Assembly: GCA_028583415.1 (NCBI GenBank)
Contig: CM053275.1
Coordinates: forward strand, 4,695,040-4,759,039
Direction of reading: 5' to 3'
Length of the DNA: 64,000 bases
Origin: Protea cynaroides
Taxonomy: Eukaryota; Streptophyta; Magnoliopsida; Proteales; Proteaceae
Shown here: positions 35,290 through 46,904 of the stretch, piece after piece
How the letters are laid out: each line of letters opens with the position of its first letter
How positions within the stretch are numbered: the first letter of the stretch is position 1
The notes under the pieces: model-generated
Told to the model about the DNA's origin: nothing
Seen by the model: only the letters and a program-made list of their open reading frames with translations
The model's database searches: none
Program-made: the position numbers and the translations under genes

Positions 35290-35650
35290 GCAGTCGCATT
35301 GGTGATGATAATGTATGATGTCGAAGACGAAGGAATAGATCTTGATTATCTAGTTTTTGTTTTCGAGTATGTTTAGATGTTAATCTTATAATTTTTTTTT
35401 ATTTTAATATGTTATTTGCCTATATGTAACCCCCCCAAAAAAAAAATGAATTATATGCTTGGATATTTTAGCATGTATAATTTTTGTCGTTCCATATATT
35501 TATTTATTTGAAAAAAATGTACGTGACAATGATAATGGTAAAATGTTAGATGTCAAATTTAAAATATTTGGAAGGAAAAAAAAATCCATTTTATTTATGA
35601 CTTAAGAAAGCGGCTAGTAATGTATTTTTTCTGCAATTAATCCAAAATTA
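35290..35650 (+). pseudogene. Relic of an ankyrin-PGG gene 3' end
   Basis: GATGATAATGTATGATGTCG, GGAATAGATCTTGATTATCT and the following T-rich stretch match the 3' flank of ankyrin gene B at 51755-51870 (GATATCGAGTGATGCCG, GGAATAGATCTCAATTATCT). The ATATGCTTGGATATTTTAGC and AATCCAAAATTATTAAAGCTC segments match the 3' flank of gene A at 42887-43305. No PGG coding sequence remains. This suggests a deleted third paralogue next to ALG3. Confidence 0.6.
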
Positions 35651-35655
35651 TTAAA

Positions 35656-35997
35656 GCTCGATTTAGATTGTAAAGGAACTAAAAGGCAAGGGAAGTGAAA
35701 ATTTTTAAATTTAAAATATAAACTTTGATCATCGTTAGGCCCACATGATTATATCACCAATTAACTCCAAATCATTCTTTATTTGGTTATTATATTTCAC
35801 TTTATTTTACACTCAAATCTCTTAGATTTGAAAAGTAAAATAAAATTATATATAAAAAGTATCAATACTAAATATAATAAAAAATTAAAATAACTTATAT
35901 AATCATGTTGGGTATTGACTACAAAAAAAATATTCTGTCGGCTTGAAAATTTTCATTTCATATTTTTTTAAAGTTTCCTTACAACCAAATAGAGCCT
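35656..35997. mobile_element. MITE family GCTC(T/G)ATTTGGTTG, copy 1
   Basis: The left end GCTCGATTTAGATTGTAAAGG pairs with the right end CCTTACAACCAAATAGAGCC. The body is AT-rich with TCAATACTAAATATAATA. Related copies start at 36179 and 43301. Confidence 0.65.
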
Positions 35998-36178
35998 GAA
36001 AATTTTCAATTGAAAAAATTGAAATCATGGTCAAATTGGCATAGAGGGACATGCCAACATAATGGAAACTTAGACTTCATCTTACATCCCACATGGCAGA
36101 TAAAATGTGATGCAAGGGCATTGTACCCTAGTCATGGGCATGTATTTTCTTAAAATAAGTCCTAGTTTATTATCCGTT

Positions 36179-36516
36179 GAGCCTTATTTGGTTGCAAGGG
36201 AATTAAAAGGAAGGGAGGTGAAATTTTTTAACTTAAAAAGAAAACTTTTGTAATGATTATAACACAAGCTATCACTTTGTCATCTAACTAATTCCAAATC
36301 ATTCCATGTTTGATTATTAACTTATACTTTACTTTGCATTCAAATCTTTTGTATTTAAAAAATAAAATAAATTTTACTTCTTATTAGTATCATTACTAAA
36401 TATTTAAGAAAATTAGATACTTTATACAATCATTTTGTGTTATAATTATAAAAGTTTATTTTTTAAGTTAAAAAATTTCCCTTCTTTTCTATTCAATTCC
36501 TCTTAAGATCAACCTT
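36179..36516. mobile_element. MITE family, copy 2
   Basis: Begins GAGCCTTATTTGGTTGCAAGG and keeps the internal words CTAATTCCAAATCATTCC and TAGTATCATTACTAAATAT shared with copy 1. The right end is diverged. Confidence 0.6.
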
Positions 36517-38198
36517 AAGGAATAAAGAGGTCAAGGTTGTGTCACTTGCACGCAAAAGGATTCAAAATTTGAAAATTCAAATATAGCATGGGGTGGTCCA
36601 ATTGGGAATAAAATTCCTCTGTAATTAACCTCTTATAATGTTTCGGCATGTGTCCTAATGCATTATGACCGATCAGGATCTCACTGCCACTTGACAGTCA
36701 CTATAAAAGATTGTAGTACGTTCAATTGAGGGAACGTGAAAAATAGGAATCTGACCAACGTTCTCTTATTCAAGTGCACCATAGCCCTTCGAGCAGTTCG
36801 TCGACTTCTACCCGTCGAGCTATCCCTTTCAAAGGATATCATGTGTGCCCTACTTTAGCCATTTACATTGAAACTCATGAACATGAACTTCTTTTTCTTT
36901 TATTTTTGTGCTAACAATAGGTATCCAAACATTTGGCTTGACTAATTGCGTGAATTCATATTGACCCCACAACCATTTAGACTGGATCATTCTATGATTG
37001 ATTGAGAACTAGACAGTAAGTAGGCATTCCAGTTTGAGTTCGGGGCATGTTACTTAATGAAGTGACATCATTCTTGGATTTGAGACTTGAAAAGCATGAT
37101 GATGGTCTTTTTTTGAATGATTGTCCATCTTTGGGTGATAATTAATTATCATTGCCTCAAAGAAGAACCCACCTCTTCCTAGAAAATTGTATAGGGGAGG
37201 ACCGCATAATTTTTCCTACAAAATTGGACCTAAAAGGCTTTCGTTGGAAGTTTCTTTCACAAGTACTAAAGTGGAAAGTAATAAACAAAGTAAAGAAGAC
37301 TGGTATCTAGGGTTTGTTAAGACTGGTATCTAGGGTTTGCAGTAGCAATTAATTATCATTGCCTTATAAGGAGAACCCACTTTTTCAATACTTACCAACC
37401 AAGCAAACATTATTCAATCTAAACTGAAAAGAAAAGGTTGTGAAAACTAATATAAGATTGATACTATATAAAATAATGTTAAAATAGAATTAAATAAGAA
37501 ATTAAATTAGAAAGATAGATTAAATCCAAAACCAAAACAAGTACTTCGAAGAGTTATTCTTGAAGGAAGGATATGAGAATTAATGCCATTGAATGAAGTT
37601 AAAGGTGTTCATGCAATAATTGGGACTGAAATGGGAATCAAACGGAAGATCACATCACACTTTCCCCTTTAGACAATAATGCCAGTCTGTTAGAGTGATT
37701 GTCTGGTATTCAAGTATTACACACCCTCCACGAGAGAGATACAAAATCACGAATATGATTTTTTTTCTTTTTCTTTTTCTTTTTTCTTTTACTTTTTACT
37801 TTTACTTTTACAAGGGATCGAATTTAAAAATTTAAATTAGTAAGTGAAGAGATACATATGTGATAGTGTATGTAGTAATACATTGATACTTTTCATGTGA
37901 CTAGTCTCTCTTCTTGTGTAAGTATGTATACTACTCTTTACCATTAATTTTATTACCATCTATGGATGTGGGACCCATTTTTAGAACATATGACGTATTA
38001 GATATGAATGATGATGGATCCTGCAAAAGGTATATGTATATGCAATTGGTCTACATTGGGAATGTTTTGCAGGTTACAATGATGCAATCTCATCCACACA
38101 TGCTATTCTAATGTATGTGATCTTTCTATCGTAATAAAATAAAATAAAATTTTCATTTTGCTGGCAATTTACTTGGAGTGGTTAGCTTCCAGGCTCCC

Positions 38199-38206
38199 TA
38201 TATAAA
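38199..38206 (+). promoter_or_regulatory. TATA box of ankyrin gene A
   Basis: TATATAAA in the context GGCTCCCTATATAAAGAGG, followed by AGTAGCAAAATCTTAGGTCATTA. The same arrangement precedes gene B, so the promoter was duplicated with the gene. Confidence 0.65.
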
Positions 38207-39553
38207 GAGGGGAGTAGCAAAATCTTAGGTCATTACAAAATTAAAATATTGGGCTTCTCCATGCCTAATCTTAAACATTTCCAGAGCTCAGTAACTTTCT
38301 CTCTCCTTCATTCATTCATTTCGTCTTGCCCCATATACATATAAATATAGTGGCATAGTTGGTATCATTCTTAGAAATCAGCATATACATATTTTATTAT
38401 TAATTATTTGTTTTGTTTCCCTCTCAAAAATTATATTTTAATGCTTTAATCTTCATGTGATCGAATTGTAGGTCTATAATGTCCCACTTTTCTTATTGCC
38501 TGGGGATATAGGAAAAAAGATGGAAGAGGATGGATGGGGAACAACCGAGAGAGGCATAGAGCTTGGGTTTAAAGTCACGAGAGCTTAGGTTTTTTCAATT
38601 TTTATCTGTATTCCTACTCCATGGTTTTTTGGAGAGTCATCTTGCTGAAGCAGATTTCGGCAATCAAATTAAGCAGTAACGAAGGGAACCCTCTTCTACG
38701 AGATTTATTTGCTATTCATCATCTTCAATTCTAGGATTTGAAATTTCATCGTTGTCACCATTATTGTGCCGACAGGAGTTGTAGCAGTGACCAAACGAAC
38801 TATTTAAGTGAATTATCTCTTTTGTGCTGTCTTCTTTTTCATTCAACAAATTTTGAGAAATCACACTACAACAGTGCAAACTAGAATTCTTTATTGTGCA
38901 ATACTACTAAGTAACTTATAGGCTGGTAGTATTAAGAAATAATTGTGTTCGACTTGTTTGGTATTGCTCACTTTCATGCTATATTATCTTGAGCAAAAAA
39001 TCGTAGGTTGATGCAGTGTTAAATATATTCATTTTCATCTTCTACCTTAATTGGGCACGTTTCTATCTTCATTATCTATTTGTTTTCCTTTTTTTCCACA
39101 TGCATTTGTTATTCTAGAATACACAAGAAACTCAAAAAAGAAAAAAATGATTCTAATGAACAAATGTGGGTACTTTATTCTATTTAATTAATTAGATGTG
39201 TACAAATTTGTTACTGATAGGAAACATATTCCAATGTTACAGATGACCATTTGGGAGAAATTTTTTTGGAAATTTGGGGAGTTGGTACTTACGAAAATAT
39301 TAGTGGCAAAGTATAGTGTTCCTAAATATCATTGGAGGTGGTCTTGATTTAGGAATATATAATTTATGGTTTGTTTTTCATGTTTTTATAAGTGACGTTT
39401 TATGCTTTTGTGTTTGTTTACAGAGTCTCTGACAGACAAAAGAAAAAGCAAAGAGAAGCTGACCCACCTTTGTGAAGTCTTCATGGAACTCTTACTACAT
39501 TATGAGGGTTAAGTGACAATCATCTCTGGAAGACATATACTCACTGGATTCTG

Positions 39554-39840
39554 GTAAGTTCATTAGGTTTTGGCAGATTGATCGGCTGAAAAATTATTGT
39601 ACTATCAGATTTGGCTTCGTTTGTTTTGATGTAAAATTAAATGTGACATGTAATTTTTTTAATGTTCTTTCTCAAGAGGTAAAATATGGTGATCTTTGAG
39701 GGGCCGGGGCAAGGAAAATGAAATTTCTAACCCCATCTAATTTCAATTGGTTAAGAAAAGTAATGTCAACCTTGTTTTAAAACCCAAATGTCACTTTAAA
39801 AGATAAAAGATGGACACTCAAATATCTTTTTCTCCATGCA
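39554..39840 (+). other. Predicted 5'UTR intron of ankyrin gene A
   Basis: GATTCTG|GTAAGTTC at 39548-39561 is a strong splice donor, and TTCTCCATGCAG|TTTAAGAAGG ends at 39840, 58 bases before the start codon. Gene B has an alignable segment but a changed donor. Confidence 0.5.
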
Positions 39841-39898
39841 GTTTAAGAAGGAGCAGCAGTCATAGACAAGGTTATTCTGACCAGCCAGTGTCACAATT

Positions 39899-42772
39899 AT
39901 GCCGTCGTCCTCATCCACAGTGATGCCATTTTCATCCATGGACCCCCAACTCTATCTCTATGCAGCAAAAAGCGAAGGAATTCTTCTCGGGCAATTTCAC
40001 TCGCGATTGGAGATAGAAATAACACCTCAAAAAAACACAGCCCTTCATATTGCAGCAAAATTTGGACAATTTGAAGCCGTGAAAGAGATCCACGAGCACT
40101 GCACCGAACTGTTACGACGTAAAAACTCCAAGGGCGACACTTCATTACATCTTGCGGCAAGGAACGGGTTTCCCAATATTGTAAATTTCCTGATTGATCA
40201 AGACAAACAGCAACAAAAATTAATCTCTGATGATATTGAACGAGGAAGGGTGATGCGGAGTACCACTGATCATCAAGAAGTTGCAGAAATCGATGATGAT
40301 GAGAGTGGGCAGCTGATAATCAGGATGAGAAATAATAAGAAGGACACAGCCTTGCATGAAGCTGTGAGGAACCATTTCCTTTTCGATGGTCAAAAGGAAA
40401 AACAATACTTGGAAGTGGTGAAGTTACTAAGCGAAGGAGACCCAGATTTTCAATGTGTTGCCAATGATGCCTGTGAAACACCTTTGTACATCGCTGCTGA
40501 AGAAGGGTTGCTTGACTTTGTGACGCAGTTAGTGAAAGATTGCTCTTCATCCTCCCACTACTGTGGCCCCTTTGGTAGATCACCTTTGCACGCAGCTGCA
40601 TATGGTATCCACTCACGCTACTTAGGTAACTAAATTTCAAATCATATTTATCTTGCTGATCATAGTTGTAAATGATATTATTCTATGAAAATTGGCCATC
40701 CAATGTCTACTTCAATATAGTTCTTGTAGATTATTAAGGCACTAATTCAATGGAAATTGAATGCACAGATGTAGCAAAGATATTGTTGAGTAAGAAGCCA
40801 GATCTAATCAGAGAAGTAGATAATGATGGTTGGAGCCCACTTCACTTTGCTGCATTTTCTGGTTCACTTGACATGGTGAAACTGTTATTAAAGAATGATA
40901 CAACAGTAGCCTATTTACCAGACAAGGAAGGGATCTCACCTATTCATATTGCAGCTCAGAAAGGACATTCATATGTAATTAAAGAGTTAATTTTGCAGTG
41001 CCCGGACTGTCATGAACTCGTCGACCACCAAGGCCGAAATGCTCTCCATTTTCTAACCATGTACGAGACTTATTTGCCCTGCAATATAAAAAGAATGTTT
41101 AAGGACATACCGATTAAAGACATGGCAAATGAGGTGGACAACAATGACAACACGCCCTTACATTTTGCTGCCAAGCGAAGCAATCCTATTATAGCAGCTA
41201 CAATCTTATCTCTTCGTATAGCAAACACTTCGGCTTTGAATAACCGCTCCTTCACTCCTCTTGACATTTTCTCATTGGAAACACGATTATCGCTGGTATG
41301 TATCCATTAGTTTGTTGGAGTTTAGTGTCACACCGAATACTAAATAGTCTTTTGTCTCCTTAATATACCTGAGAATTCCCTGTCTACCGGTTTAAACATT
41401 TAGGATGAAAACTTTAAATAACTACTAATTTTCATGCATGTGTTTGTCCCACTCCCGGTTGGAAATATTTCCATGAACAATTTGCTCATTTATTTTCAAG
41501 TACTGCTCAAACCTATAACTAGGGTTGAAATTGCCACATCATCTTACCAAATGGAAAATCTAATTAGTTAGACTTTCAAGGGAAACATGTAATTAAGAAC
41601 ATTTAGCCTTCGTAAATACTCATTCAAAAGGTGCCCATCTAATCTTGGAATATTCATTATAAAGGTGCATGTGTCATCAGTTTACTAACATTTGACCATC
41701 CTAAGCAGATGGAAGAGGAGTAAATAACTCTTTATCAGTCAAAAAAATTTGTAACCTCATTTTGGTAATCTCCAACAATTTAGCATTTGCAGTTTAGATA
41801 AGAACAAATATATTAAACTCATAAAGTAGTTTTTCGGTTGAAATGCTTATAAGAAATAAATTATTAATACTCTTTAATTTATAAGGACCTAATGTTCGAT
41901 AAAACTTTTGTTCTTTTATATATGATGTATAAGTCCATATAATATGTTAGAAGGCACGGATGGAGGTAAATGAGAATAATAGAAGCCATCTCTACTACCT
42001 ATGCTTTCTCTCTTTTTTTTTAGGTAATGCCTATACTTTCTCTGATCTAAGGTGTTATTTAATTTTTTTTTTTTTTTTTTTTTTTTTATAGGATTTGCTT
42101 CGTTGGTTCTACAAATGGGGAAAATTTGATACAGTCCGGCGTCGAGTGCGGAGGATGCGTCAGAAAGAAACAATGAAATCTAATAGAGAAATCAGGGACA
42201 AAGGGGAATTTGAGGGAGAAATTATCGGAGACAAAGAGAAATCTGATAAACTAAATGATAGAGAGAAATCTGATGAACCAAAAGACAAAGAGACATCCGA
42301 AGACAAGGAAAGGAATGAAACAACTTTTCTGGCAGCAACTCTCATAGCTACAGTCACTTTTGCTGCTGGTTTAACCATGCCTGGAGGTTTCAACAATAGC
42401 AGTCCAGATGAAGGTGCAGCAACCTTAGCCAAAAATGCGGCTTTCCAAGCATTTCTGATATTTAACGCCGCAGCAATGGTGTTTGCCATATCTGCAATAT
42501 TTCTACGTTTTTGGTCGTCTATATGGGATATCCCATTGGTGAAAACTGTACTTCCCGGAATTGCTGTTGATCTCAATTTTTATGCTATCATAAATATGGT
42601 AATAGCCTTCATGACAGGCACTTATGCCGTGTTACCAACTTCCAAGGGTCTCGCTGTTGGTGTTTGTGTAATCTGTAGTATCTTTTTCCTTTTTATAGGG
42701 TTTTCTTATTTCTTTCTAAGGATGCTTGGTCGGCTCAGACATGAGGATGATGATGATAAGGTGAAAGATTAA
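39899..42772 (+). CDS. Ankyrin-repeat membrane protein with PGG domain (ACD6/ITN1-like), gene A
   Basis: Three exons, 39899-40625, 40769-41295 and 42092-42772, join in frame to give 644 residues. Ankyrin repeats begin at NTALHIAAKFGQFEAVKEI and continue (GDTSLHLAARNGFPNIVNFL, ETPLYIAAEEG, RSPLHAAAYG, GWSPLHFAAFSG, ISPIHIAAQKGH, RNALHFL, NTPLHFAAKR); I count about eight to nine. A charged EKSD/DKE-rich linker precedes the PGG domain (TLIATVTFAAGLTMPGGF) and about four membrane helices. Related plant proteins act at membranes in immunity (ACD6) or salt response (ITN1); a defence role here is inference only. The first splice gives RYLDVAKILL, matching the repeat consensus. It has a tandem paralogue about 7 kb downstream. 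Confidence 0.9.
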
Positions 42773-43300
42773 ATCTTTATGATCAAGTCTTTGTTTTCTT
42801 AGTTTGAATATATTTAATTTTGTAATTTTTTTTCTTTCATTTTGTTATGTTCTTTGCTTATCTTTAATATAATTTTTTTAATTAATATGCTTGGAATTTT
42901 TTTAGCTTGTATAATTTTTGTCATTTCACATGTTTATTCAAAGAAACATACAATATAATAACATAGGGAAATGTTATTGTAACAAGAGTTTGTTATTTTT
43001 CTAAACGTAACAAGGGATTTATTCTGTCACATGGGCAGATGATGTGTTATTTCCAACTGTTGGATAGAAATAACATGGTCTAGACTACCCACATGTCGAA
43101 TTTTAAACTCTAATTGAATCAAATACCCCATGTATATCTATGCATGTGTATGAGTACTCTTAACATTACTATAACACTACCTAAATTTGAATGGATTTGA
43201 TTAAAAAAATAGTAAAAATCAATAGTCCAATTATTACGTTTCTAAACGTAATAATTGAAAAATGGACTTTAATTTTTTACAATCCAAAATTATTAAGGCT

Positions 43301-43520
43301 CCATTTGATTTTGCAATTATCATTATCACCACATGAAAATATTAATAACTAATTCCATATCATTCCTTATGATTATTAAATTTTATTTTATTTTATAATC
43401 AATAAAATAAAATTACAGCTAAAATGTATTGATACTAAATATAATGAAAAATTTTATACAATTTATACAATCAACGTTGAGTATTGATTATAAAAATTTT
43501 CATTATATATATAATCAACA
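43301..43520. mobile_element. MITE family, partial copy 3
   Basis: Starts GGCTCCATTTGATTTTGC and shares CTAATTCCATATCATTCC and TTGATACTAAATATAATG with the copies at 35656 and 36179. The same AATCCAAAATTATTAA precedes the copies at 35656 and 43301, so the MITE was probably already in the duplicated unit. Confidence 0.55.
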
Positions 43521-44230
43521 TTGTGGTTCCTTCATGTTTTGATTATTTGGCTTATCATCATGATCCTTCCTATGATTGTTCTATGACTTAAAATTCATAT
43601 TTTACACAATCCATCATCCTAATAGATTCCCTCTATGGATCTCTTAGAATTTGTCCATGGTTTGATGATTGGGGTCTCACTTTGAATTACTATCTCCTCC
43701 ATAATCTATTCTAAGTATTCAACTTATGTGGGGAACGTTTTCATACCTTAAACTTGTTGAAGATTCAGAGTTCTCTCTAAAATTTCTCCTCTTAGTTTTT
43801 CTCTTCAATTCTCCTTCTCTTCCTCCTCTTCTCTTTCTCTCTCTTTCAGTTTGAGTTCTAAAAGGATGAAAGATGCTAAGGGACGTCCTATATATAGAGG
43901 AAAATCCTCCATATAGAGTCCTACTTAGATTAGGAAAGAACCCCCTTCGGATTAGGAAGGTTTCCTAATCACAGAGTCTGTTTGACTTTGTGTGGTTGCA
44001 GTGGGGTTGCAGAACCCGTCGACTACACAGTCAAAAACTGCGACCACACGTCCTAGACTCCAGTGGTCGCATTATTCTGAGGTGTGGTCGACCACACCTG
44101 TTCAAGTATGCGACCACATGCTCCTAATTAACTGATTTTGGGTTCAATTTTATACCTAGTCTTGTGTCTTCACACACTTGGTCCGCTTGACCCGACCATG
44201 ATAGAAAGACCTGATACAAGGTGGTAAGAC
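43520..44230 (-). mobile_element. Possible solo LTR, minus strand
   Basis: Read on the minus strand, a TATATATAGG core-promoter word near 43890 is followed by an AG-rich leader, as in LTRs with an R region. No partner LTR or coding domain was seen and the ends are not defined. Weak call. Confidence 0.3.
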
Positions 44231-45180
44231 CGGTTAGCACGATACGGGTCTTATACCCGCCCTGATCCGTGGCAGGGTTGAACCCGGCCTGAACCTTAAT
44301 AAGGTTGGGTTAGGGCTTAATTTTTTTATCAACCCCGGTAGGGTTGGGTTGGGTTAGGTTTGACCCCCTGGGTTGAGTCCTACCCGGCCCGACCCTGTAT
44401 ATATATATATATATACTCTGGCAAGAGTTGCCGACTCTAAGAGGCGTTGAGACATTGTCTGAGAGACTGAGAGTCGATTGTTGAAAAAGATTATGTGAGA
44501 ATCGAAATCTCCTAAATAGTTTTTCCTATTTTGAATTAAATGTTTTTTATAGTTTGATTATTATTGTTTCGACTTCATTTGCTGATTTATTAGAAAACTG
44601 TAAGGAGATTTTACTTTGTTATGAGTTATGTGTTTTCAATCTTTCTGTTGTTTTTTTGACAGATTGAGCATGTTGTTTGATTTTTGTTGTTTTCATTTTA
44701 TTTGTTGATTTTTTAGAGTTTTCCTCTATTTTGGCTACCAATCTTGTTTATATTTTGTTCATATTTTCATCGGTAGAGATTTATGATTCTCATGAGTGTT
44801 GTAATGGACAATCAAATGCATATTTAATGATCGATAGAAAATTTCAATTTGAGCTAAAATCAAATGGGTTTTAAATGAATTGTATGATTGATATCGTGTA
44901 TCCTCTCTTTTTACCTACGGGGACTTATTTTTCTCTTTTTTTTTTTACCTCCTCCTGAATCAGGGTTAATCAGGGTTAACCCAGCCCAATCCAGTCTTGT
45001 CAGGGTCAATCAAGACAGGCTAGGGTTAGGCCCAACCCTGCCAAAGTCAGAGTTAGAGTTATAGATTTTCTGACCCTGACAGAGTTGGATTGGGTTAGGA
45101 TTAAGTTTAAATAGTCAGGGTTAAGGTTAGGGTTTTGAAAAACCTGGCCCAATCTAGCCCTGTTGCAACCCTAACCTCAA
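44230..45180. repeat. Two degenerate GGGTTNGGTT blocks
   Basis: About 44230-44400 and 44950-45180 are filled with variants of GGGTTGGGTTAGGG, AACCCGGCC and CAGGGTTA, with an AT repeat at about 44396-44416. The words are irregular in length and in both strands, unlike telomere arrays. The 550 bases between them are ordinary AT-rich sequence. Confidence 0.6.
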
Positions 45181-45684
45181 TGTATTAATGTTTGCCATAA
45201 ATAATCTATTAGATGGAGATGGCCGTTGGATAGTTCAACGGGTTTTCGGCTATGCTTTTGTGTGTTGGTCTTGTAAAGGCCTCAATCTTGAGTATCCCTA
45301 ACGGTTCTTCATCCTAGTTCTCCCCCTCTTGTCTTCTTAGATTCCCACCCCTTGCCGTTAACATCCCATTCGAAGGCTCTCCTGTACCAAAAAAAAATTA
45401 AAAAATATGTATATCAGGTGGGATCCATTCATTGGTGCATGTTTTCAATCTTATAAAGATAAAAATCACAATTTGCAATCAGGTCCCTAACTGTATCGTC
45501 AAATTTCATTAGAGCATGCGTGCAACCTTCAGTTTGATGGAGAGCGAAGAAACCCATTGAAAATATAAATATTATAAAAGTTGGAGGACTATATTTTTCT
45601 CAACTTATTAAAGTAGAGTATTTTCTGGATAGATTTGCTACGTTTGCGAAGAAATTACGAGTATCCTTATTATTCCAGGCCTCC

Positions 45685-45692
45685 TATATAAA
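45685..45692 (+). promoter_or_regulatory. TATA box of ankyrin gene B
   Basis: TATATAAA in GGCCTCCTATATAAATAGTGG, followed by AGTAACAAAGTTTTAGGTCATTA and then TTCCAGAACTCAGTAACTTT, a match to the region 3' of the gene A TATA box (38199). Confidence 0.65.
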
Positions 45693-45718
45693 TAGTGGAG
45701 TAACAAAGTTTTAGGTCA

Positions 45719-45749
<31 letters not shown>

Positions 45750-46861
45750 ATTTGGAGAGAGAGGGTGTCTGCAGGCTCTGACAATTTGGGCTTAAACATT
45801 TCCAGAACTCAGTAACTTTCTCTCTCCTTGGTTCATTCATTTCACCTTGCACCATATATAGTGTTATAGTTTGTATCATTTTTAGATTCAACATATTCAG
45901 ATCTTATTATTAATTACTTGTTTTGTTTCCCTCTCAAAAAATATATTTAAGGCTTTAACATTAATATTGTGATCGAATTTTCTATAATGTCCATTTTTCT
46001 TATTGTTTGAAACAAATTCTTTTGCCAGTTTAGGGAGTTAGTTCTTGTGAAAATACGAGTGGCAACGTATAGAGTTCTTGAACATATCGTTGGAGCCTCA
46101 CTTGATTTTGGAATATCTAATTTGTGGTTTGTTTTTCATATTTTTGTATGTGAAGTTTTATTCTTTTGTGTTTGTTTAGCCAAGATTTTGAAAGTTATCT
46201 AAAGGAGAAAAGCGAAGAGAAGCTAACCTAGCTCTGTGAAAAAGTCATCGTGGAACTCGTACAACATTTTGAGGGTTAAGTGAAAATCATCTCAAAAAAT
46301 ACACAGACTCATCGAATTCCAATAAGTTCACCAGTTTTGGGTAGATTGATCGGCCAGAAAATTGTTTTACTGTTGATTTCAGATGATCGGGTCAGAAAAG
46401 GATGTTTGAGGATGATAAGGACAAACCATATGACGACTTAGATGAGAGTTGCTTTTTCCCATTAGCTATGTTTGTTTAGACGTGTAAGATTTTACGTGTA
46501 ATATTTAATATGTAAAAATATCAAAATTTGTTGCAATAGGTTAAAGAAAGACGAAGTTCCTTTTCCATCTTGTGTAGAAGCTACTATATTTTATCTCTTG
46601 AAAATAAACATTGAAATATTTTTTGACATATAAAATGTTACAATCTTACGTCAAAACAATCGGAACAAATGGGAAAAATTAGAAATTAAAAAAAAAAATG
46701 AACCCCATGTGATTTCAATTGGTTAAGCAAAGTAATGTTAACCTCATTCTAAAATCCCAATTATCTGTTTTTAACGATGAATACCCAAATATCTTTTTCT
46801 GAATGTAGTTTAAGAAGAGCAGCAACATTAGACAAGACTATTCTGATCAGCCAGTGTGAGA

Positions 46862-46868
46862 ATGATGC

Positions 46869-46904
<36 letters not shown>

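Larger units (their letters stand above)
35226..39898. other. Intergenic between ALG3 and ankyrin gene A
   Basis: Holds the ALG3 3' end, an ankyrin-gene 3'-UTR relic (35290-35650), two related MITEs (35656 and 36179), unassigned sequence with short repeats (37260-37740), and from about 38190 the promoter and 5' UTR of ankyrin gene A. Confidence 0.75.
42773..46861. other. Intergenic between ankyrin genes A and B
   Basis: Contains the gene A 3' UTR, a third MITE relic at 43301-43520, a possible minus-strand LTR at about 43.5-44.2 kb, two blocks rich in GGGTTGGGTTAGGG/AACCC words (44.2-44.4 and 44.95-45.18 kb), a poly-A run near 45726, and the gene B promoter from about 45.67 kb. Confidence 0.7.

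Noticed and set aside
42160..42576. 138-codon minus-strand open frame rich in serine
   Set aside because: Antisense of the charged EKSD linker and PGG domain of ankyrin gene A.
45060..45180. Interstitial telomere repeat
   Set aside because: Contains single TTAGGG-like words, but no regular TTTAGGG tandem array.
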